NCBI RefSeq assembly: GCF_025628935.1 | Contig: NZ_JAOTIS010000011.1 | Span: forward strand, 36,409 to 100,408 | DNA from: Macrococcus capreoli | Lineage (GTDB): Bacteria; Bacillota; Bacilli; Staphylococcales; Staphylococcaceae | Reading direction: 5' to 3' | Length of the DNA stretch: 64,000 bases | In this document: positions 10,321-18,810 of the stretch, piece after piece | How positions within the stretch are numbered: position 1 is the stretch's first letter | How the letters are laid out: each line of letters opens with the position of its first letter | The notes under the pieces: model-generated | Seen by the model: the letters and a program-made list of their open reading frames with translations, nothing else | Databases searched by the model: none | Told to the model about the DNA's origin: nothing | Program-made: the position numbers and the translations under genes

Positions 10321-10349
10321 AACTCTAAAAACATAATGTTTTTAGAGTT
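10321..10349 (-). terminator. AT-rich palindrome, probable terminator after khpB
   Basis: A perfect 14-bp inverted repeat with a single-base centre begins 17 bp after the khpB stop codon. It is placed to end the rpmH-rnpA-khpB transcript. It lacks a long U tract on the minus strand, so termination efficiency is uncertain. Confidence 0.5.
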
Positions 10350-10365
10350 AGCTTTAGTCATTTGA

Positions 10366-11178
10366 TTATCTTGCCTTTATTACTAAATATCGATGTGGCT
10401 CGCGACCCTCTGAATACGTTTCAATATTTTCGATATTCGTCAAAATTTGATGCATAATTTTACGTTCGTAATTAGGCATCGGTTCAAATTTTACTGGTTT
10501 TCTCGTTGCAATCGCTTTTTTAGACATATTTAACGCTAAGTTTTGTAATGTCTCTTTACGTTTTTCACGGTAGTTTTCGATATCTAATGTTACCGTCATA
10601 TATCCTTTTTCAATATGGTTGTAATAGTTTTGTGCAAGCAACTGCAAACTGTTTAATACTTGGCCGCGTTTACCGATAATACGTGCAGCATCGCTGGATG
10701 ATAAATTAATTACAACTTCACCGCTATTTTTTACAGTACTTGTTGCCTGTATATTTAAGCCCATCGCTTGAATAATATTGATGATATATTGCTCAGTTTG
10801 ATGCAATGCATTCTCTTTAGACTGCTGTTTCGTTATCTGTTCATTATTTGCATCAGATGAATCATTCGTTGACTTATGTACAGACTTTGTAGTAAATGTA
10901 TCATCCACTGCCATTTCAGCAATTGGTGTATCAATTACTTCATCCTTTGAATGAGTTCTATTTTTTATTGCTTCAATTGAAGATAACTTTTTCAACGTCG
11001 GATCAATAATGATAAGCTTTACTTCTGCATCCGATTTACCGATACCAAAAAAGCCCTTCTTACCTGGATTAATGACTTCAATTTTCACTTGTTTTTCTTC
11101 AAGATTTAATTCGGCTAAACCTTGTTGAATTGCTGCTTCTACTGTTGATGCAATATAATTTTTCTCTAACACAGGCAT
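10366..11178 (-). CDS. khpB: RNA-binding protein KhpB (Jag)
   Basis: KhpB/Jag is an RNA-binding protein with an N-terminal Jag-N domain (about residues 1-50, with the KKGFFGIG motif), a variable charged linker (about 55-130), a KH domain (about 135-205, including the IGKRGQVLN loop) and a C-terminal R3H domain ending in EGREPHRYLVIKAR. It is linked to cell-division and cell-wall control in other Firmicutes. It follows rnpA directly; as in staphylococci, the yidC/spoIIIJ gene that lies here in Bacillus is absent. Confidence 0.93.
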   Translation of the reverse strand: MPVLEKNYIASTVEAAIQQGLAELNLEEKQVKIEVINPGKKGFFGIGKSDAEVKLIIIDPTLKKLSSIEAIKNRTHSKDEVIDTPIAEMAVDDTFTTKSVHKSTNDSSDANNEQITKQQSKENALHQTEQYIINIIQAMGLNIQATSTVKNSGEVVINLSSSDAARIIGKRGQVLNSLQLLAQNYYNHIEKGYMTVTLDIENYREKRKETLQNLALNMSKKAIATRKPVKFEPMPNYERKIMHQILTNIENIETYSEGREPHRYLVIKAR

Positions 11179-11192
11179 ACCTCCATTTAAGA

Positions 11193-11540
11193 TTAACTGA
11201 TTCTTTTATTAAAACCTTTCGCAATCTTCATGACATGCTCCAGACTCTTATGAATCTCATCAACTGTCATATCTTTTGAAGGGTTTCTGGCAATAATGAT
11301 GAAATCGTCTTTAATGATATCTGCTTTGTGGCGCGTAAAGCTTTCTCTTATTGCACGTTTAATACGGTTACGTGTAACGGCATTACCAATCTTTTTGGAA
11401 ACGGAAATCCCTAATCTAAAGTGTTCATTTTCAGGATTGCTCAATCTATAGACGATAAATTGTTTATTCGCTACCGATTTACCTTGTTTATATACTTTTT
11501 GAAAATCTTCATTCTTCTTGATTCGATACGCTTTTTCCAC
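11193..11540 (-). CDS. rnpA: ribonuclease P protein component
   Basis: RnpA is the protein subunit of RNase P, which matures the 5' ends of tRNAs with the catalytic RNA. The RNR signature appears as TRNRIKRAIRESF, and the N-terminal EKAYRIKKNEDFQKVY matches staphylococcal RnpA. The family N-terminus is best fitted by a GTG at 11538-11540 with only a weak ribosome binding site. A second GTG 21 bp further upstream gives MIRSWCIVEKAY and is less family-like. Length is 115 residues with the chosen start. Confidence 0.93.
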   Translation of the reverse strand: MEKAYRIKKNEDFQKVYKQGKSVANKQFIVYRLSNPENEHFRLGISVSKKIGNAVTRNRIKRAIRESFTRHKADIIKDDFIIIARNPSKDMTVDEIHKSLEHVMKIAKGFNKRIS

Positions 11541-11582
11541 GATACACCAACTTCTTATCACTAAATGATTACTTTTTCATCC

Positions 11583-11611
11583 ATTATACTAGAATAACTG
11601 CCTGTTTTAAA
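11583..11611 (-). promoter_or_regulatory. possible promoter of rnpA
   Basis: On the minus strand a perfect -10 TATAAT (11583-11588) is preceded at 17 bases by a poor -35 (TTTAAA, 11606-11611). It lies between the rpmH terminator and rnpA and could supply rnpA-khpB independently of rpmH. Confidence 0.45.
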
Positions 11612-11613
11612 CA

Positions 11614-11646
11614 AAATAAAAAAGACCACTGATGTTCAGTGATCTT
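11614..11646 (-). terminator. terminator or attenuator between rpmH and rnpA
   Basis: On the minus strand AGATCACTGA pairs with TCAGTGGTCT (one G-U pair) around a three-base loop and is followed by a T tract. The stem begins at the rpmH stop codon. It would reduce read-through from the strongly expressed L34 gene into rnpA. Confidence 0.8.
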
Positions 11647-11782
11647 ATGCTGATAATACTTTTCTGCCTTTACGACGACGACGCGCTAATACGTTACGGC
11701 CGTTTTTTGTGCTCATACGTGCACGGAATCCATGAACTTTACTATGTTTACGTTTATTTGGTTGATAAGTACGTTTTACCAC
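11645..11782 (-). CDS. rpmH: 50S ribosomal protein L34
   Basis: L34 is a 45-residue, very basic large-subunit protein. The translation begins [20 protein letters not shown] and ends [12 protein letters not shown], an unmistakable L34. The start codon is GTG (11780-11782) with a good GGAGGTG site seven bases upstream. It flanks oriC on the side opposite dnaA and is transcribed away from it, the universal arrangement in Bacilli. Confidence 0.97.
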   Translation of the reverse strand: MVKRTYQPNKRKHSKVHGFRARMSTKNGRNVLARRRRKGRKVLSA

Positions 11783-11850
11783 TTAAAACACCTCCATTAA
11801 TTAATATTTCATCTATCGAATTTCGTCTAGTGATTTACAGTAACTATTGA

Positions 11851-11879
11851 AGTATATCAAATGAGACGGCTAAAATCAA
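11851..11879 (-). promoter_or_regulatory. rpmH: promoter of rpmH
   Basis: On the minus strand TTGATT (11874-11879), a 17-base spacer and TATACT (11851-11856) with an upstream TGA (extended -10) point at rpmH. The promoter sits immediately beside the first DnaA boxes of oriC, so DnaA binding could influence it. Confidence 0.75.
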
Positions 11880-11909
11880 CCTGTTTCTTATAAAGAAGAT
11901 TGTGAAAAG

Positions 11910-12218
11910 ATATCCACTTATCCACATTTATTCACAAGAAGTTGTGGATAGTTGTTTTCGTTTTTTTAGTTCTCAAAAGTTATTCACAGCTAAAATAACA
12001 TATTCACATATTGTTTTTTTAGCTTTATGCATAACGTTAACTTTGTGGATAAGTCTCTTTAATTCTTGATATTATAATATTTTTCTGATAAGATTTTGAT
12101 ATATTTCTTGTGGATAACCAAAAGTGATTATTCTTTATCCACAAATTGTGAATAGCTTGTGGATAAATTTATTAAGTGCTGTGTTTATGTTTATTCACAG
12201 TTTTTTATTTGTGCATAA
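11910..12218. other. oriC, upstream DnaA-box cluster (rpmH-dnaA gap)
   Basis: At least ten 9-mers matching or nearly matching the DnaA box TTATCCACA lie in both orientations. Perfect copies are at 11918-11926 and 12135-12143 (plus) and 12044-12052, 12109-12117 and 12158-12166 (minus). One-mismatch copies are at 11928-11936, 11944-11952, 11980-11988, 12191-12199 and 12210-12218. AT-rich spacers separate them. This is the incA/incB-type half of a bipartite origin and also the dnaA promoter region, so dnaA is probably autoregulated. A TATAAT at 12073-12078 is a candidate -10, without a convincing -35. Confidence 0.9.
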
Positions 12219-12251
12219 CTTTGAAATTTTTTTATAAGAAAGAGGAACATT

Positions 12252-13586
12252 ATGAGTGGAATCGATACGATTTGGGACAAAGTATTAGCGAAATTACAAA
12301 CAAAGCTCACAAATGCCAGTTATGATACATGGTTTAGTGACACAAAAATTAAATCATTAGATAACAGTCAAATTACGATTATGGCACCAACTGATTTCAA
12401 TGCTGAATGGTTAAAAAAGAATTATTTAAATTTAATTCAGGAAGTTATCGAAGAAACAATCGGAGAACATTTAGATATTAAAGTTATTTCTGATGAATTT
12501 GAAGATTCAGAAGTACATTATCAATCTGAAAAGCCTGATAAATCAACAGTTCAGGAAGTTATGCCAAGCCAGCTAAATACTGATAATACATTTGATACAT
12601 TTGTAATTGGCAGCGGCAATCGTTTCAGTCATGCTGCAAGTCTCGCAGTAGCAGAAGCACCCGCAAAAGCATACAACCCTCTATTTATATACGGTGGTGT
12701 AGGGTTAGGAAAGACACATTTAATGCATGCCATTGGCCATTACGTAATGGAACACAAAGAAAATGCTAAAGTTGTGTATACATCAAGTGAAAAATTCACG
12801 AACGAATTTATTAATTCTATTAAAGATAATAAGACTGAGGAGTTTCGCTCTAAATATCGTAACGTTGACGTTTTATTAATTGATGATATTCAATTTTTAG
12901 CGGGTAAAGAATCGACACAAGAAGAGTTCTTCCATACCTTTAATGAACTTCACCAAAATCATAAACAAATCGTTATTTCCAGTGACCGCGCACCAAAAGA
13001 AATTCCAACATTAGAAGAGCGTTTACGTTCACGTTTCGAATGGGGATTAACGACAGACGTTACACCTCCTGATCTTGAAACACGTATCGCAATATTACGT
13101 AAGAAATCTGAAGAAGAAAATATTGAAATCCCTAACGAAGCGATGCTTTATATCGCAACGCAAATTCAGTCTAATATTCGTGAATTAGAAGGTGCTTTGA
13201 CGAAAGTTGTTGCTTATTCTAAGCTGGTAAATCGTGAACTCAATTCAGATCTTGTTGCTGAAGCTTTAAAAGACATTATTGCATCAAGTAAACCTAAGAA
13301 AGTTACGATCCAGGATATACAAAATGCAGTTGGTGCTTATTATAATATTCGACTTGAAGATTTCAGCGCTAAAAAACGAACAAAATCAATTGCATTCCCA
13401 AGACAAGTCGCAATGTACTTAGCAAGAGAATTAACAGACTTCTCTCTTCCGAAAATTGGTGAAGAATTTGGTGGCCGTGATCATTCAACTGTTATTCACG
13501 CACACGAAAAAATTAGAATGCAGTTAGAAGAAGATAATAGTTTGAAAAGTGATATTAAAAATATAGAAAAAGATATCAGGGGATAA
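12252..13586 (+). CDS. dnaA: chromosomal replication initiator DnaA
   Basis: DnaA binds the DnaA boxes in oriC and melts the origin. Domain I covers about residues 1-85, followed by a short linker; the AAA+ domain has Walker [10 protein letters not shown] and Walker B LLIDDIQF; the C-terminal domain IV carries the DNA-binding signature [15 protein letters not shown]. Length is 444 residues, slightly shorter than S. aureus. The ATG follows AGAGGAAC. It is flanked on both sides by DnaA boxes. Confidence 0.98.
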   Translation: MSGIDTIWDKVLAKLQTKLTNASYDTWFSDTKIKSLDNSQITIMAPTDFNAEWLKKNYLNLIQEVIEETIGEHLDIKVISDEFEDSEVHYQSEKPDKSTVQEVMPSQLNTDNTFDTFVIGSGNRFSHAASLAVAEAPAKAYNPLFIYGGVGLGKTHLMHAIGHYVMEHKENAKVVYTSSEKFTNEFINSIKDNKTEEFRSKYRNVDVLLIDDIQFLAGKESTQEEFFHTFNELHQNHKQIVISSDRAPKEIPTLEERLRSRFEWGLTTDVTPPDLETRIAILRKKSEEENIEIPNEAMLYIATQIQSNIRELEGALTKVVAYSKLVNRELNSDLVAEALKDIIASSKPKKVTIQDIQNAVGAYYNIRLEDFSAKKRTKSIAFPRQVAMYLARELTDFSLPKIGEEFGGRDHSTVIHAHEKIRMQLEEDNSLKSDIKNIEKDIRG

Positions 13587-13595
13587 CGGGGAAAA

Positions 13596-13706
13596 TGTGA
13601 ATAACTTTTCTGTATATGTAAACAGGTTATTCACATGTGGATATCTTCTCTCAGTAACGATTACAAGACTTATCCACCTATTCACAGCCCCTATTACTAT
13701 TATTAC
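13596..13706. other. oriC, unwinding region with DnaA-trios (dnaA-dnaN gap)
   Basis: DnaA-box-like 9-mers lie at 13596-13604 (minus), 13627-13635 (plus), 13636-13644 (minus), 13670-13678 and 13678-13686 (plus). The last two are tandem and are followed by a GC patch (about 13687-13691) and then repeated 3-mers of the TTA/CTA type (13692-13706). This matches the Bacillus basal origin unwinding system, in which paired DnaA boxes load DnaA onto one strand through DnaA-trios. Melting would start at the AT-rich DNA from about 13707 on. Confidence 0.8.
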
Positions 13707-13761
13707 GGTTTTAAAAGAGATAAAATATAAATAAATATCATTTTAAGGAGCTTATTCAAAT

Positions 13762-14895
13762 ATGAAATTTACGATTCAAAGAGATTACTTTATCACTCAA
13801 TTAAATGATACGTTAAAAGCAATTTCTCCAAGAACAACTTTACCAGTATTAACAGGGATTAAATTAGATGCATTTGATAATAAATTAGTATTAACAGGAT
13901 CTGATTCTGAAGTATCAATTGAAATTACAATTCCTACTGAATTCGGTGACAATGAAATTTTATCTGTTGATCAAAAAGGATCAATTGTCTTACCAGGACG
14001 TTTCTTTGTTGATATTATTAAAAAATTACCTGCTGAAACAGTAACAATTGAAACTAATGATCATTTCCAGGCTAAAATAACATCAGGACAGTCTGAGTTT
14101 AATGTTTCAGGTATTGATTCAGACCAATATCCATTGTTACCTCAAGTTAGTGAACAAGAAGCTATTACATTACCAATTAAAGTATTAAAAAATGTTATTA
14201 AACAAACAAACTTTGCAGTGTCCACGTCAGAAACACGACCAGTGTTAACAGGTGTTAACTGGATGATAACTGATGGTGTGTTAAACTGTACTGCAACAGA
14301 TTCTCATCGATTAGCTTTAAGAAAGTTACCCCTTGAGAATACGAATATTGAATCAATCAATGTTATTATTCCAGGTAAAGCATTAAGTGAATTAAATAAA
14401 ATCATTGATGATACTGAAGAAACGATTGATATTTTCTTTGCTTCAAACCAAGTGTTATTCAAAGTAGGTAATATTAACTTTATTTCTCGTTTGTTAGAAG
14501 GTAATTATCCAGACACCTCTAGATTATTCCCTGAGAGCTACGAGACGGCACTTTCAATCAATAACGGGGATTTCTTCCATGCAATCGATCGTGCGTCTCT
14601 ACTAGCACGTGAGGGCGGAAATAACGTTATTAAATTATCCGCTGCAGAGAACGCAGTTGAATTATCTTCTACATCACCTGAAATCGGTACTGTAAAAGAA
14701 GACGTTAAAACAAACAAATTTGAAGGAGAAGGAATCAAAATCTCTTTCAACTCAAAATATATGATGGATGCGTTACGTGCAATTGATAATGACGATGTGC
14801 AAGTAGAATTCTTTGGAACGATGCGCCCATTCATTTTAAAACCTGAAGAAGACGAAAACTTAGTACAACTTATCTTACCGATTAGAACGTACTAA
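13762..14895 (+). CDS. dnaN: DNA polymerase III beta sliding clamp
   Basis: DnaN is the processivity clamp of the replicative polymerase. The 377-residue protein has the three tandem clamp domains, starts MKFTIQRDYF and ends with the LILPIRTY tail expected for the family. AAGGAG lies 11 bases upstream of the ATG. It follows dnaA across the unwinding region. A strong terminator follows it, so the replication genes further downstream (yaaA-recF-gyrBA) are separately transcribed here. Confidence 0.98.
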   Translation: MKFTIQRDYFITQLNDTLKAISPRTTLPVLTGIKLDAFDNKLVLTGSDSEVSIEITIPTEFGDNEILSVDQKGSIVLPGRFFVDIIKKLPAETVTIETNDHFQAKITSGQSEFNVSGIDSDQYPLLPQVSEQEAITLPIKVLKNVIKQTNFAVSTSETRPVLTGVNWMITDGVLNCTATDSHRLALRKLPLENTNIESINVIIPGKALSELNKIIDDTEETIDIFFASNQVLFKVGNINFISRLLEGNYPDTSRLFPESYETALSINNGDFFHAIDRASLLAREGGNNVIKLSAAENAVELSSTSPEIGTVKEDVKTNKFEGEGIKISFNSKYMMDALRAIDNDDVQVEFFGTMRPFILKPEEDENLVQLILPIRTY

Positions 14896-14904
14896 ACTAT
14901 ATTG

Positions 14905-14938
14905 AAGCTTAAGCCAAATTTTGGTTTAAGCTTTTTTA
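14905..14938 (+). terminator. terminator after dnaN
   Basis: AAGCTTAAGCCAAA pairs with TTTGGTTTAAGCTT (one G-U pair) and is followed by a T tract, 10 bp after the dnaN stop codon. Confidence 0.85.
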
Positions 14939-14969
14939 ATGAATAAAATTCACTTTTTGACTAATATAG

Positions 14970-14998
14970 TTGTCAAAATAATTGAAATATATTACAAT
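14970..14998 (+). promoter_or_regulatory. promoter of the ABC transporter pair
   Basis: TTGTCA (14970-14975), a 17-base spacer and TACAAT (14993-14998) lie about 50 bp before the ABC ATPase gene and after the dnaN terminator. Confidence 0.65.
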
Positions 14999-15050
14999 TC
15001 AAAGTGGATTATGACAATTACATAAACGAATGATCGATGGAGGGAACTGC

Positions 15051-15947
15051 ATGCTTGTATTAGAGAATGTCAGCAAACAATTTAATGACTTTACTGCTGT
15101 AGATAACGTCAATATTGCTGTGCCAGCAGGAGAAATGCTTGGTTTTTTAGGTGGAAATGGTGCAGGTAAGACGACAACGTTTAGAATGATTCTAGGTTTG
15201 TTGTCTAAGTCGAGTGGTAAGATTTCATATAATGGCAAGCCAATTGACTATTCAGTGACGGATTCCATTGGGTACTTACCGGAAGAACGTGGTTTAAATC
15301 CAAAGCTTAAAGTCAGTGAGCAAATTCAATATTTAGCACAATTAAAAGGGATGAAAAAGAAAGATATCGATAAAGCATTAGATTTCTGGTTACATCGATT
15401 TGAAGTGCCAGAAAATAAAAACAAAAAAATTGAAGATTTATCAAAAGGTAACCAGCAAAAAATTCAATTAATTGGTGCTATTATACATAATCCATCGTTA
15501 TTAATTCTCGATGAACCGTTTAGTGGATTAGACCCTGTCAATGTAGAGCTACTTAAATCAGCAGTAAAAGAAATCAATGAAAAGGGCGCTACGATTGTAT
15601 TTAGCTCACATCGTATGGAGCACGTAGAAGAAATGTGTGATCACGTATGCATTTTAAATAAAGGAAAGACTGTCGTTTCAGGTGAAATTAAACAAGTTAA
15701 ACGTGATTTTGGTAAGAAAGAAATCATAATTGAAGGACAACATGACTTCAGTACGCTTGCCAATATTCCCGGTGTTACACAATTTAAACAAAATAAAAAT
15801 GACGTTCGACTACAAATAGCAAATGGTGATATTGCACCGACAGTTTTTGAAGCGGTGAAACAATTTGGTTACGTTTCAAGATTCCAGGTAAATGAACCGT
15901 CGCTTAATGAAATATTCATTGAAAAAGTAGGTGGCAAACATGAATAA
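15051..15947 (+). CDS. ABC transporter ATP-binding protein (NatA-like)
   Basis: ATPase subunit of an ABC-2 type exporter. It has Walker A GGNGAGKTT, a signature sequence reading LSKGNQQK, Walker B LLILDEPFSGLDP and the H-loop SSHRMEH, with a C-terminal DUF4162-type extension (about residues 210-298) typical of NatA and related exporters. The chosen ATG (15051) follows GGAGGG by six bases; an upstream ATG lacks a site. Its stop overlaps the start of the permease gene. Substrate is unknown; sodium export is known for NatAB but cannot be assigned here. Confidence 0.9.
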   Translation: MLVLENVSKQFNDFTAVDNVNIAVPAGEMLGFLGGNGAGKTTTFRMILGLLSKSSGKISYNGKPIDYSVTDSIGYLPEERGLNPKLKVSEQIQYLAQLKGMKKKDIDKALDFWLHRFEVPENKNKKIEDLSKGNQQKIQLIGAIIHNPSLLILDEPFSGLDPVNVELLKSAVKEINEKGATIVFSSHRMEHVEEMCDHVCILNKGKTVVSGEIKQVKRDFGKKEIIIEGQHDFSTLANIPGVTQFKQNKNDVRLQIANGDIAPTVFEAVKQFGYVSRFQVNEPSLNEIFIEKVGGKHE

Positions 15948-17181
15948 ATTTATTCCAACTTTTTGGCTTACATACTGGAAAAAAGTCTCAAGCAAATCAT
16001 TTATCATTTCAACAATTATTGTCATGTTGATTATTATTGGATTAAGTAATGCAGATAAGATTTATGATTTCTTCGATAAAAGTGAAGATGATATTACCGT
16101 TATTTCATCAAGCAACAAACAATTAGCAACGATTTTTAAAGATGAATATCAAAAGCTCAATAAGAAAAAGAAATTGCAAATCGTTGCGCTTGAAGAAGGT
16201 AAAGAAGGTATTAAAAACGAAAAGTATAAAGTGTTAATTGACATTAAAGAAAATAAAGAAAAAATGATTGAAAGTAAAGTGTATACGCTGGATAATATTG
16301 ATTCGAATGACATGACGCAAATTCAATCAACATTAACAGCATTTCAAAGTAATAACATTGCAAAATCGCTTGATTTAGCTCCCGATAAACTTGCTAAAGT
16401 ATTATCTCAGGCAAAAGTAGAGAACGAAGTTATACAACCTGCAAATGCCAATGATAAAGTTTCAGTTGAAAGTAAAGCCGTTAATACAGCATTAGTTTAT
16501 TTAGGCATCTTTTTAATTTTCTTTATCACGATTAATTATGGCAGTCAAATTGCAACTGAAATTGCACAGGAAAAATCTTCTCGTGTCATCGAAATGATTG
16601 TGACAAGTATTTCACCGATTACACATTTAATGGCGAAAATTATTGGTGTAATCGCCGTAGCGTTAACACAACTTTTAATATATGGCATTACTATTTTAAC
16701 GTGTATGAAAGTATTTAACTTAAACAAAACGATTAAAAATTTTGGCTTCGAGTTTACGCAGGAAAATGCGCGCGTATTAATCTATGCCTTGATTTTTCTA
16801 ATACTTGGACTATTACTTTATATTAGTTTAAGCGCGATTGTTGGATCGCTTACGAATCGTATTGAAGATATTGGACAAGCGATTATGCCAGTAACATTTT
16901 TAAATATGGCAGCATTTTATATTGCGATGTTTAGTTTGACTAAGCCGGACACGCTGCTTGTGAAAATAACGAGCTTTATTCCATTCTTCACACCACAAGT
17001 AATGTTGCTTAGAACGATTTCTCAAAAGACGAGCGATTTCCAGATTATTATTGGCATAGTACTATGTTTCGTAACGATTATTGCTTTATTCTATATTGCA
17101 GCGAAAATTTATAAAGGCAGCGTATTTAGTAATGATAAGAGTTTAATTAAGAATTTTAAACGTGCATTACAAACAAAATAA
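15940..17181 (+). CDS. ABC-2 type transporter permease (NatB-like)
   Basis: Membrane subunit (413 residues) for the preceding ATPase. One N-terminal membrane segment (about residues 22-40) is followed by a lysine-rich extracytoplasmic domain (about 45-175). Five or more hydrophobic segments follow, beginning near residue 180, with the conserved EIAQEKSSRVIEMIVTS segment of ABC-2 permeases in a cytoplasmic loop. The ATG overlaps the ATPase stop codon by 8 bp. Together they form an exporter, probably for a toxic ion or peptide (inference). Confidence 0.88.
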   Translation: MNKFIPTFWLTYWKKVSSKSFIISTIIVMLIIIGLSNADKIYDFFDKSEDDITVISSSNKQLATIFKDEYQKLNKKKKLQIVALEEGKEGIKNEKYKVLIDIKENKEKMIESKVYTLDNIDSNDMTQIQSTLTAFQSNNIAKSLDLAPDKLAKVLSQAKVENEVIQPANANDKVSVESKAVNTALVYLGIFLIFFITINYGSQIATEIAQEKSSRVIEMIVTSISPITHLMAKIIGVIAVALTQLLIYGITILTCMKVFNLNKTIKNFGFEFTQENARVLIYALIFLILGLLLYISLSAIVGSLTNRIEDIGQAIMPVTFLNMAAFYIAMFSLTKPDTLLVKITSFIPFFTPQVMLLRTISQKTSDFQIIIGIVLCFVTIIALFYIAAKIYKGSVFSNDKSLIKNFKRALQTK

Positions 17182-17271
17182 GTTCACAAAAGATTAATTA
17201 TTTATGTGTGGCATTGTTAATTTAATTAATATAAAATTTATACTATGTATTTTATTTTTATATTAAATAAT

Positions 17272-17285
17272 GTGTGTAGACACAC
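17272..17285. promoter_or_regulatory. palindrome upstream of the thiol-oxidase pair
   Basis: GTGTGTAGACACAC has two perfect 6-bp arms and lies about 20 bp before the bdbD-like ATG. It could be an operator or a 5'-UTR hairpin. I see no strong -35/-10 pair here. Confidence 0.35.
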
Positions 17286-17306
17286 TAAATAAGAGGAGTA
17301 TTTCTT

Positions 17307-18029
17307 ATGAAAAACAAAAGTTCATTAATCTTTACAATGGTACTTACATTGCTAGTAGTAGGTGCTTTAGCGGCGATGGTTATCATGAAACAAAAGGATA
17401 AAGCAGATACAAGTAAAGTAAATACAACTTCTATAAATAATTCTGCAAACAGTAATAAAGGGAATAGTCCGGTTGACACGGATAAAGTGGACGTTAAAGG
17501 ACAACCGATGTTAGGGGATAAAGATGCAAAAGTAACCATTGTTGAATTTGGTGATTTTAAATGTCCAGCATGTAAATATTTTGAAAGTGAAATGAAGCCA
17601 GAATTGAAAAAGAAATATATTGATACAGGAAAAGTGAAATTATACTTTATTCACACACCATTCCATGGCGATGAATCAATCTTAGGCGGGCTTGCTGGTG
17701 AAACAGTATTAAAGCAGGAACCTGATAAATATTGGGACTTCCATACAGCTTTATTTAAATTACAACCTGCTAACCATAGTACAGATGAAAAATGGTTAAC
17801 GATGTCTGTCGTAAAAAAAGCATTGCAGGCAGCAGAAGTAAAAAATGTTGATAAAATCGTTAAAGCAATTGAAAGTACAAGTGAAAAAGCAGCAGTTCAA
17901 CAAGACGTTGATTTATATCAAAAACATAACATCGTTTCGACTCCAACAATTATCGTTGATGGTAAAGCGTTAGAGGATCCAATGGATATGAACAAAGTTA
18001 CAGAAGCGATTGATAAGGCGTTGAAATAA
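17307..18029 (+). CDS. bdbD: BdbD/DsbA-like thiol-disulfide oxidoreductase
   Basis: Membrane-anchored DsbA-family oxidase (240 residues) that introduces disulfides into exported proteins. An N-terminal hydrophobic anchor (about residues 8-26) is followed by a Ser/Asn/Lys-rich linker and a thioredoxin-fold domain with active site CPAC at residues 86-89 in the context EFGDFKCPACKYF. The cis-proline loop reads VSTPTIIVDG. The ATG follows AGAGGAG. Its stop codon overlaps the start of the DsbB-like partner. In Bacillus, BdbD is re-oxidised by BdbC, and that pairing is retained here. Confidence 0.88.
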   Translation: MKNKSSLIFTMVLTLLVVGALAAMVIMKQKDKADTSKVNTTSINNSANSNKGNSPVDTDKVDVKGQPMLGDKDAKVTIVEFGDFKCPACKYFESEMKPELKKKYIDTGKVKLYFIHTPFHGDESILGGLAGETVLKQEPDKYWDFHTALFKLQPANHSTDEKWLTMSVVKKALQAAEVKNVDKIVKAIESTSEKAAVQQDVDLYQKHNIVSTPTIIVDGKALEDPMDMNKVTEAIDKALK

Positions 18030-18457
18030 TGAGAAATACGAAATACTTTTATATTTCCTGGGTAATTGCTTTAGTTGCAATGTTAGGTAGTTTATATTAT
18101 TCAGAAATAATGCATTTTGTCCCATGTGAAAAATGTTGGTATCAACGTATTTTGATGTATCCATTAGTATTAATCGCTGGATTTGCAGCATTTATTAATG
18201 CATATCATTTTAAATATTTAATCATGACTTTTTCGATTATAGGATTTTGTATTTCTGTAACACATTATCTTGAACAGAAAGTACCTGGTTTCGCTCCGAT
18301 TAAACCTTGTGTCGGCGGTGTACCATGTACGACACAATATGTTAATTATTTCGGCTTTATTACGATTCCCTTTTTAGCAGGCACGGCATTTTTATTAATA
18401 ACGATTATGATGTTGCTTGTTAAAAAATCAAATGATGTTCAATCATCCACTAAATAA
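18029..18457 (+). CDS. bdbC: BdbC/DsbB-like quinone-linked thiol oxidase
   Basis: A 142-residue protein with four predicted membrane helices. The first periplasm-side cysteine pair is CEKC at residues 33-36, followed by WYQR, the DsbB signature; the second pair is in KPCVGGVPC. It passes electrons from the adjacent BdbD-like oxidase to quinone. The start ATG shares its A with the bdbD stop codon (TAATG overlap). A long terminator follows. Confidence 0.9.
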   Translation: MRNTKYFYISWVIALVAMLGSLYYSEIMHFVPCEKCWYQRILMYPLVLIAGFAAFINAYHFKYLIMTFSIIGFCISVTHYLEQKVPGFAPIKPCVGGVPCTTQYVNYFGFITIPFLAGTAFLLITIMMLLVKKSNDVQSSTK

Positions 18458-18470
18458 AATAAACATAATG

Positions 18471-18515
18471 ATAAAATAAAACGTTGAGTGATAAGCATTC
18501 AACGTTTTATTTTAT
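18471..18515 (+). terminator. strong terminator after bdbC
   Basis: A 20-bp inverted repeat with a five-base loop (one G-U or mismatched position) is flanked by A and T runs, so it could work in both directions. It separates the inserted transporter and thiol-oxidase genes from yaaA-recF. Confidence 0.85.
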
Positions 18516-18591
18516 GTGAAAAAACATGCATTTTTTAAAGATTAAAGGTATAATTATATAATGACTGACATGGAATAGGAGTGAACCGTGA

Positions 18592-18810
18592 ATGGTAAAT
18601 GTAGTGAAATTAAATAGTGAGATTACGTTAGGTCAATTTCTTAAAGCGGAAGGTATTATTTCAACTGGGGGCCAAGCGAAATGGTATCTTCAGGATTATC
18701 CAGTAGTACTTAATGGCGAAGAAGAAAATAGACGTGGTAAGAAGCTGCATCAGAATGATGTATTAGAAGTTGAAGGCGAAACGTACAAGATTACTTACAC
18801 GGAGCAGTAA
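18592..18810 (+). CDS. yaaA: S4 domain RNA-binding protein YaaA (RlbA)
   Basis: A 72-residue S4-domain protein, RNA-binding and linked to the large ribosomal subunit in Bacillus. The S4 motif ([21 protein letters not shown]) spans about residues 13-33. The ATG follows TAGGAGTG. The stop codon overlaps the recF start (TAATG), the universal yaaA-recF coupling. A TATAAT at 18549-18554 is a plausible -10 for this operon. Confidence 0.93.
   Translation: MVNVVKLNSEITLGQFLKAEGIISTGGQAKWYLQDYPVVLNGEEENRRGKKLHQNDVLEVEGETYKITYTEQ

Noticed and set aside
11910..12218. Repeated 9-mers resembling a CRISPR or direct-repeat array
   Set aside because: The repeats are DnaA boxes in both orientations with irregular spacing; no cas genes or spacer structure exist anywhere in the window.
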